48,058 nucleotides of DNA, from assembly GCA_003157015.1 (NCBI GenBank), contig PMIJ01000201.1, forward strand, positions 1 to 48,058, in the 5' to 3' direction. Each line of letters starts with the position of its first letter. The stretch's first letter is position 1. The notes under the pieces were generated by a model. That model was not told where the DNA came from. It did no database searches and worked only from the letters and a program-made list of their open reading frames with translations. Positions 26,401-34,187 of this stretch are shown here, piece by piece. A program made the translations under genes and the position numbers. The stretch is from Bacteroidales bacterium. Lineage in GTDB: Bacteria > Bacteroidota > Bacteroidia > Bacteroidales > VadinHA17.

Positions 26401-26554
26401 TGCAGCAATTTCAACAGGTATTGGATCTGAAACTCAAAAACCGCTTGCTATCGTTATTGTTGGCGGACTAATAAGTGCAACGCTGCTTACATTATTGATT
26501 TTCCCGGTTATAGTTCACAGGATGTATATAGATAAAGATGTACATGAACTATAA
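23450..26554 (+). CDS. CzcA-family heavy-metal RND efflux pump
   Basis: This is a 1034-residue inner-membrane proton antiporter from the ATG at 23450; a TTG at 23441 would add three residues. TM1 and the first porter region (PIVAFPDFTNTQIQI, WPGRSAQEVERFVTIPVE) are followed by TM4 with DFGILIDGAVVMVE. There D396, D402 and E409 match the spacing of the CzcA proton-relay residues D402/D408/E415. This pattern marks the divalent-cation group (Zn/Co/Cd/Ni) rather than the Cu/Ag CusA group. The second half repeats the fold and includes GIAALFG-like GIGFIALFGICIQNGV. The protein is full length and intact. It is the last gene of the operon. Confidence 0.95.
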   Translation: MNNLVKNIISFSLRHKLFIFFMTGILAVAGIYCFIKTPIVAFPDFTNTQIQIITRWPGRSAQEVERFVTIPVEIAMNSVQRKTNLRSQSLFGLSVVTLVFEDNVEDMYARQQITGLLPSIDFPEGADFELTPPTGPTDEIFRYTLFSKQHTPSELRTIQDWVIDRNIRTVSGVADVVAFGGPIKTYDVNVNPELLSQYDLTALDVFDAISKSNVNVGGDVIEKSAQAFVVRGIGLINNMDDIRNIVIKNVKGTSLLVKNVADIKESNQPRLGMVARGHETDVVEGIVLMRKGIDPSPVLKALKEKVKELNEKILPSGVEVQTVYDRQNLINFCLHTVFHNVLLGIILVTAVVLIFMRDWRATLIVSLIIPLSLLFAFIMLYLKGMFANLISIGAIDFGILIDGAVVMVEGVFVALGYYAAEIGMEKFNKVAKLGLIRRTGVDMGKAILFSKLIIITALIPIFSFEKVEGKLFSPLAYTLGFALLGALFFTLTFVPALTSSLLHKNVVEKHNPLVSGMMKYYERLFNWVMGHKKLSFSIAMLVLGLTFFSARFLGTEFIPHMNEGALWVEGSAPMSISLPQAKILADSMRYDLLRFPEVHEVVSQIGRPDDGTDPKGFYDIECLVDLYPKEKWKSHLTKDELIDRMQQRLDSKYVGAVWSFSQPIIDNVNEAVAGINVNQAVKVFGENLDTISKIAKQVCEKIDPIRGMEDVGVLKNLGQPELQIKLDREKMAAYGISAAEANAVIELAIGGKAASQLYEGEKKFDIRVRYQYPFRKSETEIGELMIPTASGEKIPLKEIADILLGSGPSFIYRDNNKRFTAVAFAVRGRDLGSTVIEGQKKLSEAIKLPKGYTIQWSGDYESEIRAMTRLSIVVPISLIIIFVILLVLFRKIKDVLLVLMNVPFALVGGILALLISRTNFNIAAGIGFIALFGICIQNGVIIISVFKQNLAKRMPLNIALKSGVMSRVRPVVMTALMAIFGLLPAAISTGIGSETQKPLAIVIVGGLISATLLTLLIFPVIVHRMYIDKDVHEL

Positions 26555-26596
26555 GGTACAATTAATTAAACGGACAATTTTTATTGGCTGATTGGA

Positions 26597-26640
26597 TTTT
26601 CTCTGTGGCTCTTTGTTTCTCCTCAGTGTACCTTTGTGAA
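26597..26640 (+). repeat. Solo arm of the CTCTGTG repeat family, copy C
   Basis: Units CTCTGTGG, CTCTTTGTTT, CTCAGTGTA and CCTTTGTGAA resemble the left arm of copies A and B. The complementary CACAGAG arm is missing; T-rich sequence with CTTTGCGG follows instead. It lies between the convergent pump gene and the DUF4153-like gene. Confidence 0.55.
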
Positions 26641-26709
26641 ACTAAAATTCTTTGCGGCCTCTTTCGTTTCCTTTTTATGTTTTGCGGGCAATGGATTTTA
26701 ACTTTCTTT

Positions 26710-27969
26710 CTATTTCATCCCGAAAATCAATGGAAATCCAAATACCACAATTATGGTCCAAATGATATAAAAAGGCAGGTACTTTGCGACAGTAAGCTCC
26801 ACTTTTTCAAGATCAGCCTTCCTGAAATTTATTTTATACAAATCAACCATAATCAAAATCAGGTTAATAAAAATCAGAATGTTAGAACCCAGAATCGCAA
26901 GTCTGTTCGGTGTTAATCCGTACTCACCAAGCCTGTAGAAAATAGCTGACAGGGCTATCAGGTTCACGATGAGAGTGACAATAGAAAGGATAAATAAAAC
27001 AATTTCGCTGAATCGCTGTTTCCCATAAACTGAAGATTCTGAAACCGAAAAAACAATGATCGCCATAACACCAATGAGCATAATATTAAAAGTCAATAAA
27101 AATTCTCTGTCACTGTATGGATCTTTTCCTGATACAATAATAGCAACCAGATAGATTATTAAAGTAATCAGCACCAGCGGGCTGAAGATATTTGCTATTA
27201 TCGGTGCAATCTTATTTGTAACCAAAGCTGAATTTTTCAGAATAAATGTTGTGACAATAGGAGCGGAGACTAAGCCTATAAGTATGATATAATGACTGTA
27301 AAACCTCTCGATATTTATACCAATTGCCATGAATAATCCGTAAGTGATTCCTGTTAATAATCCTCCTGAGATCAGGATCAGAGCCCCCATAATTGCCAGA
27401 TCACCATTATGACTGATATATCTGATTCTTTTACCATAATTCTTAAACTCAAAGTCAATAAAAACCAAACCGTAAACACACCACATCAGAATAGGCATAT
27501 GAATGTACGCCAGGTTAATTGAGGCGCTATGCCTGAAACCAGGCAAAAGGTTGATATAAATTATTGAGACCAGAAATATTAACATGGTTGTAACAATGTT
27601 CTTTCTGCTGATATTTCTGTTAACTGAGAAGGCATAAATTGTGAGGCCCAGAAAAACAATTATTCCGGCATTTTTCTCATAAAAAGGGAATTCAATTAAG
27701 TTAATTTTAAAAATATCCGGAATTTTGATCAGAAACCCGGCCAGAAGACATACGGAAATCAGCACGAGAATTTCCGTTCCGTAATTCTGTTTTGCTTTGG
27801 AAGGAGTTTTATCAAAATCCAACCTGATTTTCCAGAATTTTGCCATTTCGGTTTTTTCTATCTCAGAATAGATATTTCTGAAACCTGACTCAAAAGACTT
27901 TTTATCTTCACGATATAGCTTTTCAAGTTTTTCAGGATCGTTGATGAATTCCTTTATTTTTTCAGTCAT
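26710..27969 (-). CDS. DUF4153-like polytopic membrane protein
   Basis: This 419-residue protein has a charged cytoplasmic N-terminus (about 1-65, very rich in Lys and Glu) followed by about ten to eleven hydrophobic segments. The stretch DREFLLTFNIMLIGVMAIIVFSVSE and the overall layout resemble DUF4153, a family of unknown function found next to sensors and envelope genes. No transporter signature is seen. Its 3' end lies among repeat-like sequence. The assignment is tentative; that it is a multi-pass membrane protein is clear. Confidence 0.65.
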   Translation of the reverse strand: MTEKIKEFINDPEKLEKLYREDKKSFESGFRNIYSEIEKTEMAKFWKIRLDFDKTPSKAKQNYGTEILVLISVCLLAGFLIKIPDIFKINLIEFPFYEKNAGIIVFLGLTIYAFSVNRNISRKNIVTTMLIFLVSIIYINLLPGFRHSASINLAYIHMPILMWCVYGLVFIDFEFKNYGKRIRYISHNGDLAIMGALILISGGLLTGITYGLFMAIGINIERFYSHYIILIGLVSAPIVTTFILKNSALVTNKIAPIIANIFSPLVLITLIIYLVAIIVSGKDPYSDREFLLTFNIMLIGVMAIIVFSVSESSVYGKQRFSEIVLFILSIVTLIVNLIALSAIFYRLGEYGLTPNRLAILGSNILIFINLILIMVDLYKINFRKADLEKVELTVAKYLPFYIIWTIIVVFGFPLIFGMK

Positions 27970-28022
27970 GGCATGCTGTTCTATATGACTACTCTTCAGT
28001 TAGAATTAGTATCAGCTCAGAA

Positions 28023-28406
28023 TCAGTTTTTTGTTACAAGCATTTTAATAGTGACATCCTTTGACGTTGTTGTCCCTCCGCTTATTGGATTTACATCTAC
28101 TACTTTGAAAGTATAATCTGCTATTTGTATAGGATTCCTGCTTGTATTTCTCAGATACATTGTAGTATCGGTCTCAGTATTTGAATGAAATATATTAATA
28201 TACAAATAAACGTCACCAGCCCAAAAACACATCGCACCTTCAGGGCATCTGGAATCATTAATACTGTTGATTGAAAAGGATAGATCATGTGTTACCTGGT
28301 ATGAATTCCCAATACTGCAATCAAGCTCTTTCCAAAGTCCTTTTTTTTCACAACCGGAAGATATAAGAAAAAATCCAAGTAAGAAGTAAATAGTTTTCGT
28401 TTTCAT
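28023..28406 (-). CDS. Small lipoprotein, unknown function
   Basis: From the ATG at 28406 this is a 127-residue protein; an in-frame ATG at 28430 would add eight residues ahead of the signal. MKTKTIYFLLGFFLISSGC gives a clear lipobox with Cys19. The mature part is beta-rich and contains RCPEGAMCFWAGD, a CP..xxCxWxG motif I recognise from a widespread group of uncharacterised secreted Bacteroidetes proteins. A likely disulfide joins the two cysteines of that motif. It shares its strand with the flanking genes but gaps of 53 and over 150 bases argue for its own transcription unit. Confidence 0.7.
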   Translation of the reverse strand: MKTKTIYFLLGFFLISSGCEKKGLWKELDCSIGNSYQVTHDLSFSINSINDSRCPEGAMCFWAGDVYLYINIFHSNTETDTTMYLRNTSRNPIQIADYTFKVVDVNPISGGTTTSKDVTIKMLVTKN

Positions 28407-28581
28407 ATGAGGTTTTGGAATTAGTCTCAAATATCATACCAATTGTTTTGTAGCAGGTCATCATAGAATTCTTGTGTTAACATCCTGAGTGCCAGTGTCT
28501 TCTGTTAGTAATTTGTACAAACATTTGCCTATATGGAAGTTTCATCCTGTTGTACAATCTTTTTAGCACTCTACTGATTGT

Positions 28582-29715
28582 TTATTCCGGCAATGCCCAG
28601 AAAAATGAGGGATTATTAGTTTTATAATTGATAATTGTTATTCCCTTGTAGGGTAAGCTTATTGTTTTTTGAGGTAACTGATTATATGCATTCAATGAAA
28701 GTAGCTCTACATAATCAATCATTTTCACATTATTCCATGTTTCATTGTCATATTTGCTTTCCAGGGGGCACTCGATCCGAAACAAATTTTTTGCCATATA
28801 TTGATATAGATATTCTTGTTTTGTCTTTGATTCTTTGTGATTCCAGTTTGCATCGGGATTTAAAATCATTGGTTTATCGTGAATTAACCTGTCCCTGACT
28901 TCATCAACACTTAATAATTCACCTTTTTCATTCATCACATAAGCATAATTTGTGGGATCGATCCAAAGCCATTTTTTTAAGTCTTTCGCGTATACCATAT
29001 TAATTACGTGACAATCGGTAAAAACTGAATCTTTCGGTCTGCATGTAACAATCCTTGACGGAATTCCTATAGACAGATAACACTCATTCAAAACAGTCGC
29101 CATTCCTCTGCAATTAAGCCCCCTGTTGTCTCTTTTGCATTCAGCAATCATGCTCATTGCATTTTTAATAACCGGATTCTCATGATTGCCATCATGAGGA
29201 ATCAGATTATGAACCCAAAGTAAAAGATTGAGAATCTTTGAAACTTCATTGCCTTCTCCAGCAATTGAATCTAATTTAAATCCTTTTCGTAATACAACCA
29301 GGTTAGAGTCATTCATTGACTGATATGTAAATTTTGGTATAAATCGGTTGTCGTTAATATTATATTTGTCGGCAGTCTTTAATATCTCCAAATAACCGGG
29401 CTTATAAAGAATTTCAGTCAGGGCTTTTACGGAATCATTTAATAATATAATAAAGTCGAACTTTGTTGTTGGAGTTACTTTTACTGAAATGGAATCCCGA
29501 TCGGTATAAAATATTACTTTCCTGCCTTTTGAGGATGTAATGTAGATGTCTGGTTTTGCTTCAGGTGTGATTTTCCAGTAGCTTTTCAAAAAATTATCAC
29601 CGTCTCTGACGTCTGCAATCTTTGATGTTGCTTTAACGACCGGTAATTTCTCCTGAGCTGAAAGTATGTTTACAAACAAAACAAAAGCAATTGTATAAAT
29701 TATTTTAAGTTTCAT
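28582..29715 (-). CDS. Secreted transglutaminase-like protein
   Basis: This 377-residue protein has a signal peptide (about 1-20, ending ILSAQ). Residues about 155-275 match the transglutaminase/papain-like core: nucleophile Cys202 in NCRGMA, His236 in DCHVINMVY and Asp253 in WIDPTN, the expected triad. The N-terminal part (about 25-130) is beta-rich and may bind the substrate. Such proteins cleave or cross-link amide bonds, or serve as inactive scaffolds; here the triad is complete so activity is likely. The substrate is unknown. No operon partner is obvious. Confidence 0.85.
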   Translation of the reverse strand: MKLKIIYTIAFVLFVNILSAQEKLPVVKATSKIADVRDGDNFLKSYWKITPEAKPDIYITSSKGRKVIFYTDRDSISVKVTPTTKFDFIILLNDSVKALTEILYKPGYLEILKTADKYNINDNRFIPKFTYQSMNDSNLVVLRKGFKLDSIAGEGNEVSKILNLLLWVHNLIPHDGNHENPVIKNAMSMIAECKRDNRGLNCRGMATVLNECYLSIGIPSRIVTCRPKDSVFTDCHVINMVYAKDLKKWLWIDPTNYAYVMNEKGELLSVDEVRDRLIHDKPMILNPDANWNHKESKTKQEYLYQYMAKNLFRIECPLESKYDNETWNNVKMIDYVELLSLNAYNQLPQKTISLPYKGITIINYKTNNPSFFWALPE

Positions 29716-29947
29716 AATATTCCTTGTTTTGAGGATTATAATTGAATAAAATTTTTAAGGTAAAAATTTGTCTTTAGTCAGTAGTTATAGTTAATGAAGA
29801 AGCTCTTACCAGGTTTATTTCGTTTTCACATCAGGACACATCTGACTTTCATAAAGATATGATATATAATGTAAATCAGGAGGCAGACCTTAAAACTTAC
29901 GATATTAAAGTTCTCATGGTGCTCTGGTGAGGATTGCTTTTAGTCAT

Positions 29948-32317
29948 TTATTTTCCGATTGACTGGCTCTTGCTATCGCTCTCCACATCTACTTTATGAT
30001 CAAGCTTTTTAACGTTCTTCCCTTTATTGAATTTATAGGAATACATAAACTGGATATAGTTAGAAACATTAAACCCGATAGTATTAGTGGAACTATAAGC
30101 GGGAGTCTGAGTTTCGGTCTTACTGAATTTAATATCATTTGAAAAGGGCAGCAGCCAGAATACACCAAAACTATGGTCCTTTATCTGTTGCTGAACACCA
30201 AGACCATAAAATGGAATGCTGTATGTTTTGCTCTGGGCAGTCACATTTACTCCATTATAACTCAGAAAAACATATGCGGTTGTTTTCTTGTTTTTGGCAA
30301 GCGTGGCAAATGCATAGCTGGTTATGCTGTATGAGAAATAATCCACGGCTGGAATGACAACCGATTGACCTGTGTACTCATTATAATGACCATTATAGAT
30401 CCGTGCATTGATATTTATATACCACAGCATGGCATTAACGCCACCACCTGTTTCATAGCCGGTGAGAAGGTTATAAGGTTTGGTAATTGTTGCTAAACTA
30501 TTAGTCACCGGCGAGTTAATAACCTGATATTCTCTGCCAACTTTATTGGAAAAATATTCCTGGTAAATATATGGGGAAAAATAATTACTTCCGAAGTTCC
30601 AGGTATATGTAAGCTGTAATCGGTCGCGATAATCAGGTTTAAGGTTTGGATTCCCCTGGGTAATATTATAATACTGGTCAATTTTATAATATGGATCCAT
30701 GTCATAAATACCGGGGCGGTTAATTCTCCTGTTATAAGTGAATTTTAAATTATGCGACGCTGAAAATTTATACTGAAGATTGACAGATGGTAAAAAGCAT
30801 GAATATTTTGGCTGGGTTACCGAATCAGCCTTGATATGGCTGTTTTCGACCCTAAGCATTGCCTGAAATCCGATTTTTTTCAAGTTATAGGTAAATCCGC
30901 CATATACAGAATTACGAAATTCATTATATTTAAAGAGATTGCCTGATTCCTGGTTATCAATAATAAAATCATAGCTCAACCACTGGTAATATAATTGATA
31001 ACCCGTTTCTATTTTTGCAGACAACCCGATCGGTTGCACATAATTCAATTTGACCGAAAAGTAGTTTCGTTCGTTGAGATTATCTTCTACCCGGTCATAT
31101 GTACTAAGCGCCGAATCGCTGTTATAAGTATACCGTTTATTGGTAAAATCATTTTCCTCATTTGATTTAAACCTGTAGTAATTGGCCTCAGCTGTGAATT
31201 CCTGAATTGCCTTTGAAAAAGTCTTTTTGTAAAACAGCGATGCTGAAGTTTCTTTGCTTTTTAGAAGATCATCTGTTACTGATGAGATGGTATTCAGGGG
31301 ATTATTGTTTTTATAAAGGTAGGTTTCACCCGATACATCTACATCCTGATAAATGGGTTTGTAACTGATATTAAAACTCAGGTTGTTTTTATCGTTCATA
31401 TAATAATCGAATCCCGTGTTTACTGATGAGTTTGTCACTTTTAATCCGCCATTTCCTGATCCGCTGGCTGTAGAATCGATCAGGCTAAAATGGTTGTCAT
31501 TCCACGAACTTATTTTTAGTTGCTGTGAAAAAGTGAAAGCTGTTATATAGAAGGTTATTTTGCCCAGCGAATAGTCGAGACTGCCTGTTAATGAAGTGGT
31601 TGGTTTATTAAAAGGTTTTATGTTGATGCCTGCATTACCATTGATTCCATACCTTGCTTCTTTCTTCAGAATGATATTAATAACCCCGTCGATGTTTCCT
31701 TCATATTTACCTGAAGGGTTGCTGACAATTTCAATGCTTTCTATATCAGAGGGAAGAAGTTTTGCAAGAAACTCCCTGTCGCGTTGCCTTCCATCTACCT
31801 GGATTATAAAATTGCTGCTGCCATTGAGTGTTATATTGTTCTGAAAATCGACATTAACCTGAGGAATTTTCTTAAGGATATCGTACCCGTTAGTTGATGT
31901 TTTGGCTATAACGGCTGGTATGGCATATACAGTCCGATCTACCATCTCTTTGCCTTTCATGCGCTCAGCAACGACAGTCACTTCGCTTAAACTTGCAGTA
32001 GCTTCGGCCAAATAAATTGTATCAACAGCAATTTCGCCCTGTCCGGCAGCGATATTGACTTTTTTCCCATTTGGTCTGTAACCAACGAAACTTGCCTTTA
32101 TAAAATAATTGCCAGGTTTTACCTTTTCAAACAGATAACCACCGTCTGTTAATGTTATGACTCCGGTCACAATATTTGAATCAGGCAACTGCACAAGTGC
32201 GACCGTAGCGAATTGCACAGCCGATTTGTCTTTCTCAAGACATACTTTTCCTTTTATATTCTGAGCCTGGGCAGTCAGGGAAATAATCAGAAGCAAGAAG
32301 AAGATATATTTTCTCAT
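29948..32317 (-). CDS. TonB-receptor-like outer-membrane beta-barrel protein
   Basis: From the ATG at 32317 this is a 789-residue protein starting MRKYIFFLLLIISLTAQAQ (signal peptide). A CarboxypepD_reg-like domain (about 20-105, YLFEKVKPGNYFIKASFVGY) is followed by a plug-like region (about 110-220) and a long beta-barrel of the OMP_b-brl_3 type. The C-terminal tail is Lys/Ser-rich rather than ending in a terminal aromatic residue. A GTG start at 32341 is also possible and would overlap the upstream stop. There is no SusD partner, so this is not a standard polysaccharide-utilisation receptor. It follows the DUF6263-like gene closely and is probably co-transcribed with it. Confidence 0.85.
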   Translation of the reverse strand: MRKYIFFLLLIISLTAQAQNIKGKVCLEKDKSAVQFATVALVQLPDSNIVTGVITLTDGGYLFEKVKPGNYFIKASFVGYRPNGKKVNIAAGQGEIAVDTIYLAEATASLSEVTVVAERMKGKEMVDRTVYAIPAVIAKTSTNGYDILKKIPQVNVDFQNNITLNGSSNFIIQVDGRQRDREFLAKLLPSDIESIEIVSNPSGKYEGNIDGVINIILKKEARYGINGNAGINIKPFNKPTTSLTGSLDYSLGKITFYITAFTFSQQLKISSWNDNHFSLIDSTASGSGNGGLKVTNSSVNTGFDYYMNDKNNLSFNISYKPIYQDVDVSGETYLYKNNNPLNTISSVTDDLLKSKETSASLFYKKTFSKAIQEFTAEANYYRFKSNEENDFTNKRYTYNSDSALSTYDRVEDNLNERNYFSVKLNYVQPIGLSAKIETGYQLYYQWLSYDFIIDNQESGNLFKYNEFRNSVYGGFTYNLKKIGFQAMLRVENSHIKADSVTQPKYSCFLPSVNLQYKFSASHNLKFTYNRRINRPGIYDMDPYYKIDQYYNITQGNPNLKPDYRDRLQLTYTWNFGSNYFSPYIYQEYFSNKVGREYQVINSPVTNSLATITKPYNLLTGYETGGGVNAMLWYININARIYNGHYNEYTGQSVVIPAVDYFSYSITSYAFATLAKNKKTTAYVFLSYNGVNVTAQSKTYSIPFYGLGVQQQIKDHSFGVFWLLPFSNDIKFSKTETQTPAYSSTNTIGFNVSNYIQFMYSYKFNKGKNVKKLDHKVDVESDSKSQSIGK

Positions 32318-32337
32318 ATTATTTTTTATGTATAAAT

Positions 32338-33285
32338 TCACTGCAAAGCAATGACTCTCGATTCCCCGCTAATATCCATTGGCATCTGCATACTATATCC
32401 GGGACCGGTAATCCCCAGATTACCTGAAATATGAGTTTTAGCCTTATTTTCAACTACCAGACCGGTTCGTGTATCAATCACCATGCTTGATTTACTCAAT
32501 CCATTCAGGTCGTCATAAGTTATTTTGGCACCTCCGGCTTCCATAGGAGCAGCATTCTGGGCTGCTTTAATATTTGATTCGGCGGTTATATCTGCTGTAT
32601 TTCCGCTTACTCCATTCAAATGATAATTGGTTATTATATTGAGTGACATGCCTCCTGAATTAGTATTGAGAGTAATTTTCCAGTTTTCTCCCTTAGTTAC
32701 CTGTTTGCCTGGTAAATTGTAGGTAAACACTTCAACCATGGTTTTCAATGCATTGTCGCTGACCATATTTTTTATTTGTGCTTTTACACCTGAAGCCATC
32801 GGACCGGTAAGGGTAATAGAACTTGTATCCTTCATAATCACATCGGACAGCATTTTTGAATTTATAATTTCAAGCACTTTGCCGGTAAAATCAAGCTTGA
32901 TATAAAGGGCATTCTTACTTAACCGATTCATGATACTCGATAATACATCTGAAGCTTCTGATGACTTTATATTACCTTCGCTGACTGAACTTACAATTGT
33001 CGTTTTTCCCATAGCATTGTTATTGTAAACAATTGAGTCAAAACGTACTTCAGCGATCATAAAATCGGTGGTAGCGTCCACCATTTTTATAGAAACAGTA
33101 TTATTGGTTTTGGTCTCAGTCGTTTGTTGATTCCCGTTTATTGTTTGTGAAACCGTCTGTTCAGAAGCGGAACTAAACCGGTAAACTTTGTTTTTCTCAA
33201 GATTCAATTTAAGAATGACGCCGTTTTGAGCCATGATCGACATACAAAACAGAGCAATGATGCATAATAACAGGATCTTTTTCAT
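32338..33285 (-). CDS. Secreted DUF6263-like protein
   Basis: This 315-residue protein has a signal peptide (about 1-19, ALFCMSIMAQ). The mature part opens LKLNLEKNKVYRFSSASEQT and repeats beta-strand patterns through to the C-terminus. This resembles DUF6263, an uncharacterised periplasmic family in Bacteroidetes. The Ser/Thr/Asn-rich composition and absence of catalytic motifs suggest a binding or structural role. Its stop is 20 bases from the chosen start of the beta-barrel receptor gene, so the two likely work together at the outer membrane. Confidence 0.65.
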   Translation of the reverse strand: MKKILLLCIIALFCMSIMAQNGVILKLNLEKNKVYRFSSASEQTVSQTINGNQQTTETKTNNTVSIKMVDATTDFMIAEVRFDSIVYNNNAMGKTTIVSSVSEGNIKSSEASDVLSSIMNRLSKNALYIKLDFTGKVLEIINSKMLSDVIMKDTSSITLTGPMASGVKAQIKNMVSDNALKTMVEVFTYNLPGKQVTKGENWKITLNTNSGGMSLNIITNYHLNGVSGNTADITAESNIKAAQNAAPMEAGGAKITYDDLNGLSKSSMVIDTRTGLVVENKAKTHISGNLGITGPGYSMQMPMDISGESRVIALQ

Positions 33286-33420
33286 CAGATTAGATTTAAA
33301 TGGTTTAATGAAAGATTCGCTAAAATATAACTGTGCAGGTCTTCTGAAAATACTTTATCGGTGAATGGATGAATTTTACAGGTGAATGACAGATTTGGCT
33401 AAGCAATTACATATGCTACA

Positions 33421-33448
33421 GGGATCAGGAATCAGGGATCAGGAATCT
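33421..33448. repeat. Two 14-base tandem repeats
   Basis: GGGATCAGGAATCA at 33421-33434 is followed at once by GGGATCAGGAATCT at 33435-33448, one mismatch. It sits between the DUF6263-like gene and the OmpH gene. CAAGAC-rich sequence follows at 33460-33476, resembling 34158-34177. Confidence 0.7.
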
Positions 33449-33479
33449 ACTTCCAGAACATCAAGACCGCAAGACAAAA

Positions 33480-33995
33480 TTATGGCTTTAAGACCTTTAT
33501 CACCAGCGAATTAATATTCTGGCTGTCTTTTGAGGTATATACCACCGATCCCTTACTAACATCAAGAACATAGGTAAACCCGTTTTCAGCAGCAACTTTA
33601 TCAATTGCTCTTAGTATTTTGTTCAGTATAGGTTGTATAAGATCAGAATTTCTTTTTTGCAGGTTGGCAGAAGCATTCTGCTCAAATTCCTGTAATCTTT
33701 TCTCTTTATCGAGCAGTTCAGTTTCCTTGTTTTTTTTAACAAATTCTGTGAATGTTGATTGTCCCTTTTCGTAGTCATCAAGCATCTTGTTGTAAACAGC
33801 AGTCATCTCATCGTAGGTTGACTGCATCTCTTTTGTCTCTTTATCTATAATGGCTGCAGCACTGTCTCTCGCTGGCAAAGCAGCAAGAATTTCAGCTATA
33901 TCCACATGTCCGATTTTTAAAGCAGCTTGTGAGAAGGAGTTCATGGAGATAAGAATTAATCCGGCTCCAAAAAAGGTCGTCATTAGTTTTTTCAT
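33480..33995 (-). CDS. OmpH/Skp-family periplasmic chaperone
   Basis: This 171-residue protein has a signal peptide (about 1-23, SMNSFSQA). The mature N-terminus, LKIGHVDIAEILAALPARD, is the usual Skp/OmpH opening strand and helix. A long, Lys/Glu/Gln-rich coiled-coil hairpin spans about 45-130. The C-terminal segment, FTYVLDVSKGSVVYTS, closes the trimerisation body. It would hold unfolded outer-membrane proteins in the periplasm. BamA and the second OmpH gene often found beside it are not in the window. An exact TAnnTTTG box lies on the minus strand at 34090-34097. Confidence 0.9.
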   Translation of the reverse strand: MKKLMTTFFGAGLILISMNSFSQAALKIGHVDIAEILAALPARDSAAAIIDKETKEMQSTYDEMTAVYNKMLDDYEKGQSTFTEFVKKNKETELLDKEKRLQEFEQNASANLQKRNSDLIQPILNKILRAIDKVAAENGFTYVLDVSKGSVVYTSKDSQNINSLVIKVLKP

Positions 33996-34089
33996 TGTGT
34001 TGTCTATTGCTTAGTAATAGGTTACGACTGACATAATTTGTTATATAAATGTTGACAAAACAGCGGGTCAGGAGGCAATCAGTCTGTAA

Positions 34090-34097
34090 CAAAACTA
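34090..34097 (-). promoter_or_regulatory. Candidate -7 box for the OmpH gene (TAGTTTTG)
   Basis: This is an exact TAnnTTTG match on the minus strand, about 95 bases before the OmpH start. No -33 TTTG is found at the standard spacing, and the leader would be long, so confidence is low. Confidence 0.3.
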
Positions 34098-34187
34098 AGA
34101 CTGATAATCCTTTAACAGGGTTAATTTAAAGTTAAATGTCTCTTAATGAGTAGTTAAAAAGACGTCAAGACACCAAGACTTCTTTTC

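Noticed and set aside
23450..26554. Copper/silver (CusA) assignment of the RND pump
   Set aside because: The TM4 motif DFG..D......E has CzcA spacing, and I did not see the CusA-type motif; divalent-cation export is better supported.
26584..26916. Open frame of 110 codons across the solo repeat arm and the 3' end of the DUF4153-like gene
   Set aside because: It is made of repeat sequence and antisense membrane codons, with no family resemblance.
29948..32317. SusC-type polysaccharide receptor
   Set aside because: No SusD gene and no carbohydrate-active genes adjoin it; the barrel type fits the OMP_b-brl_3 group instead.
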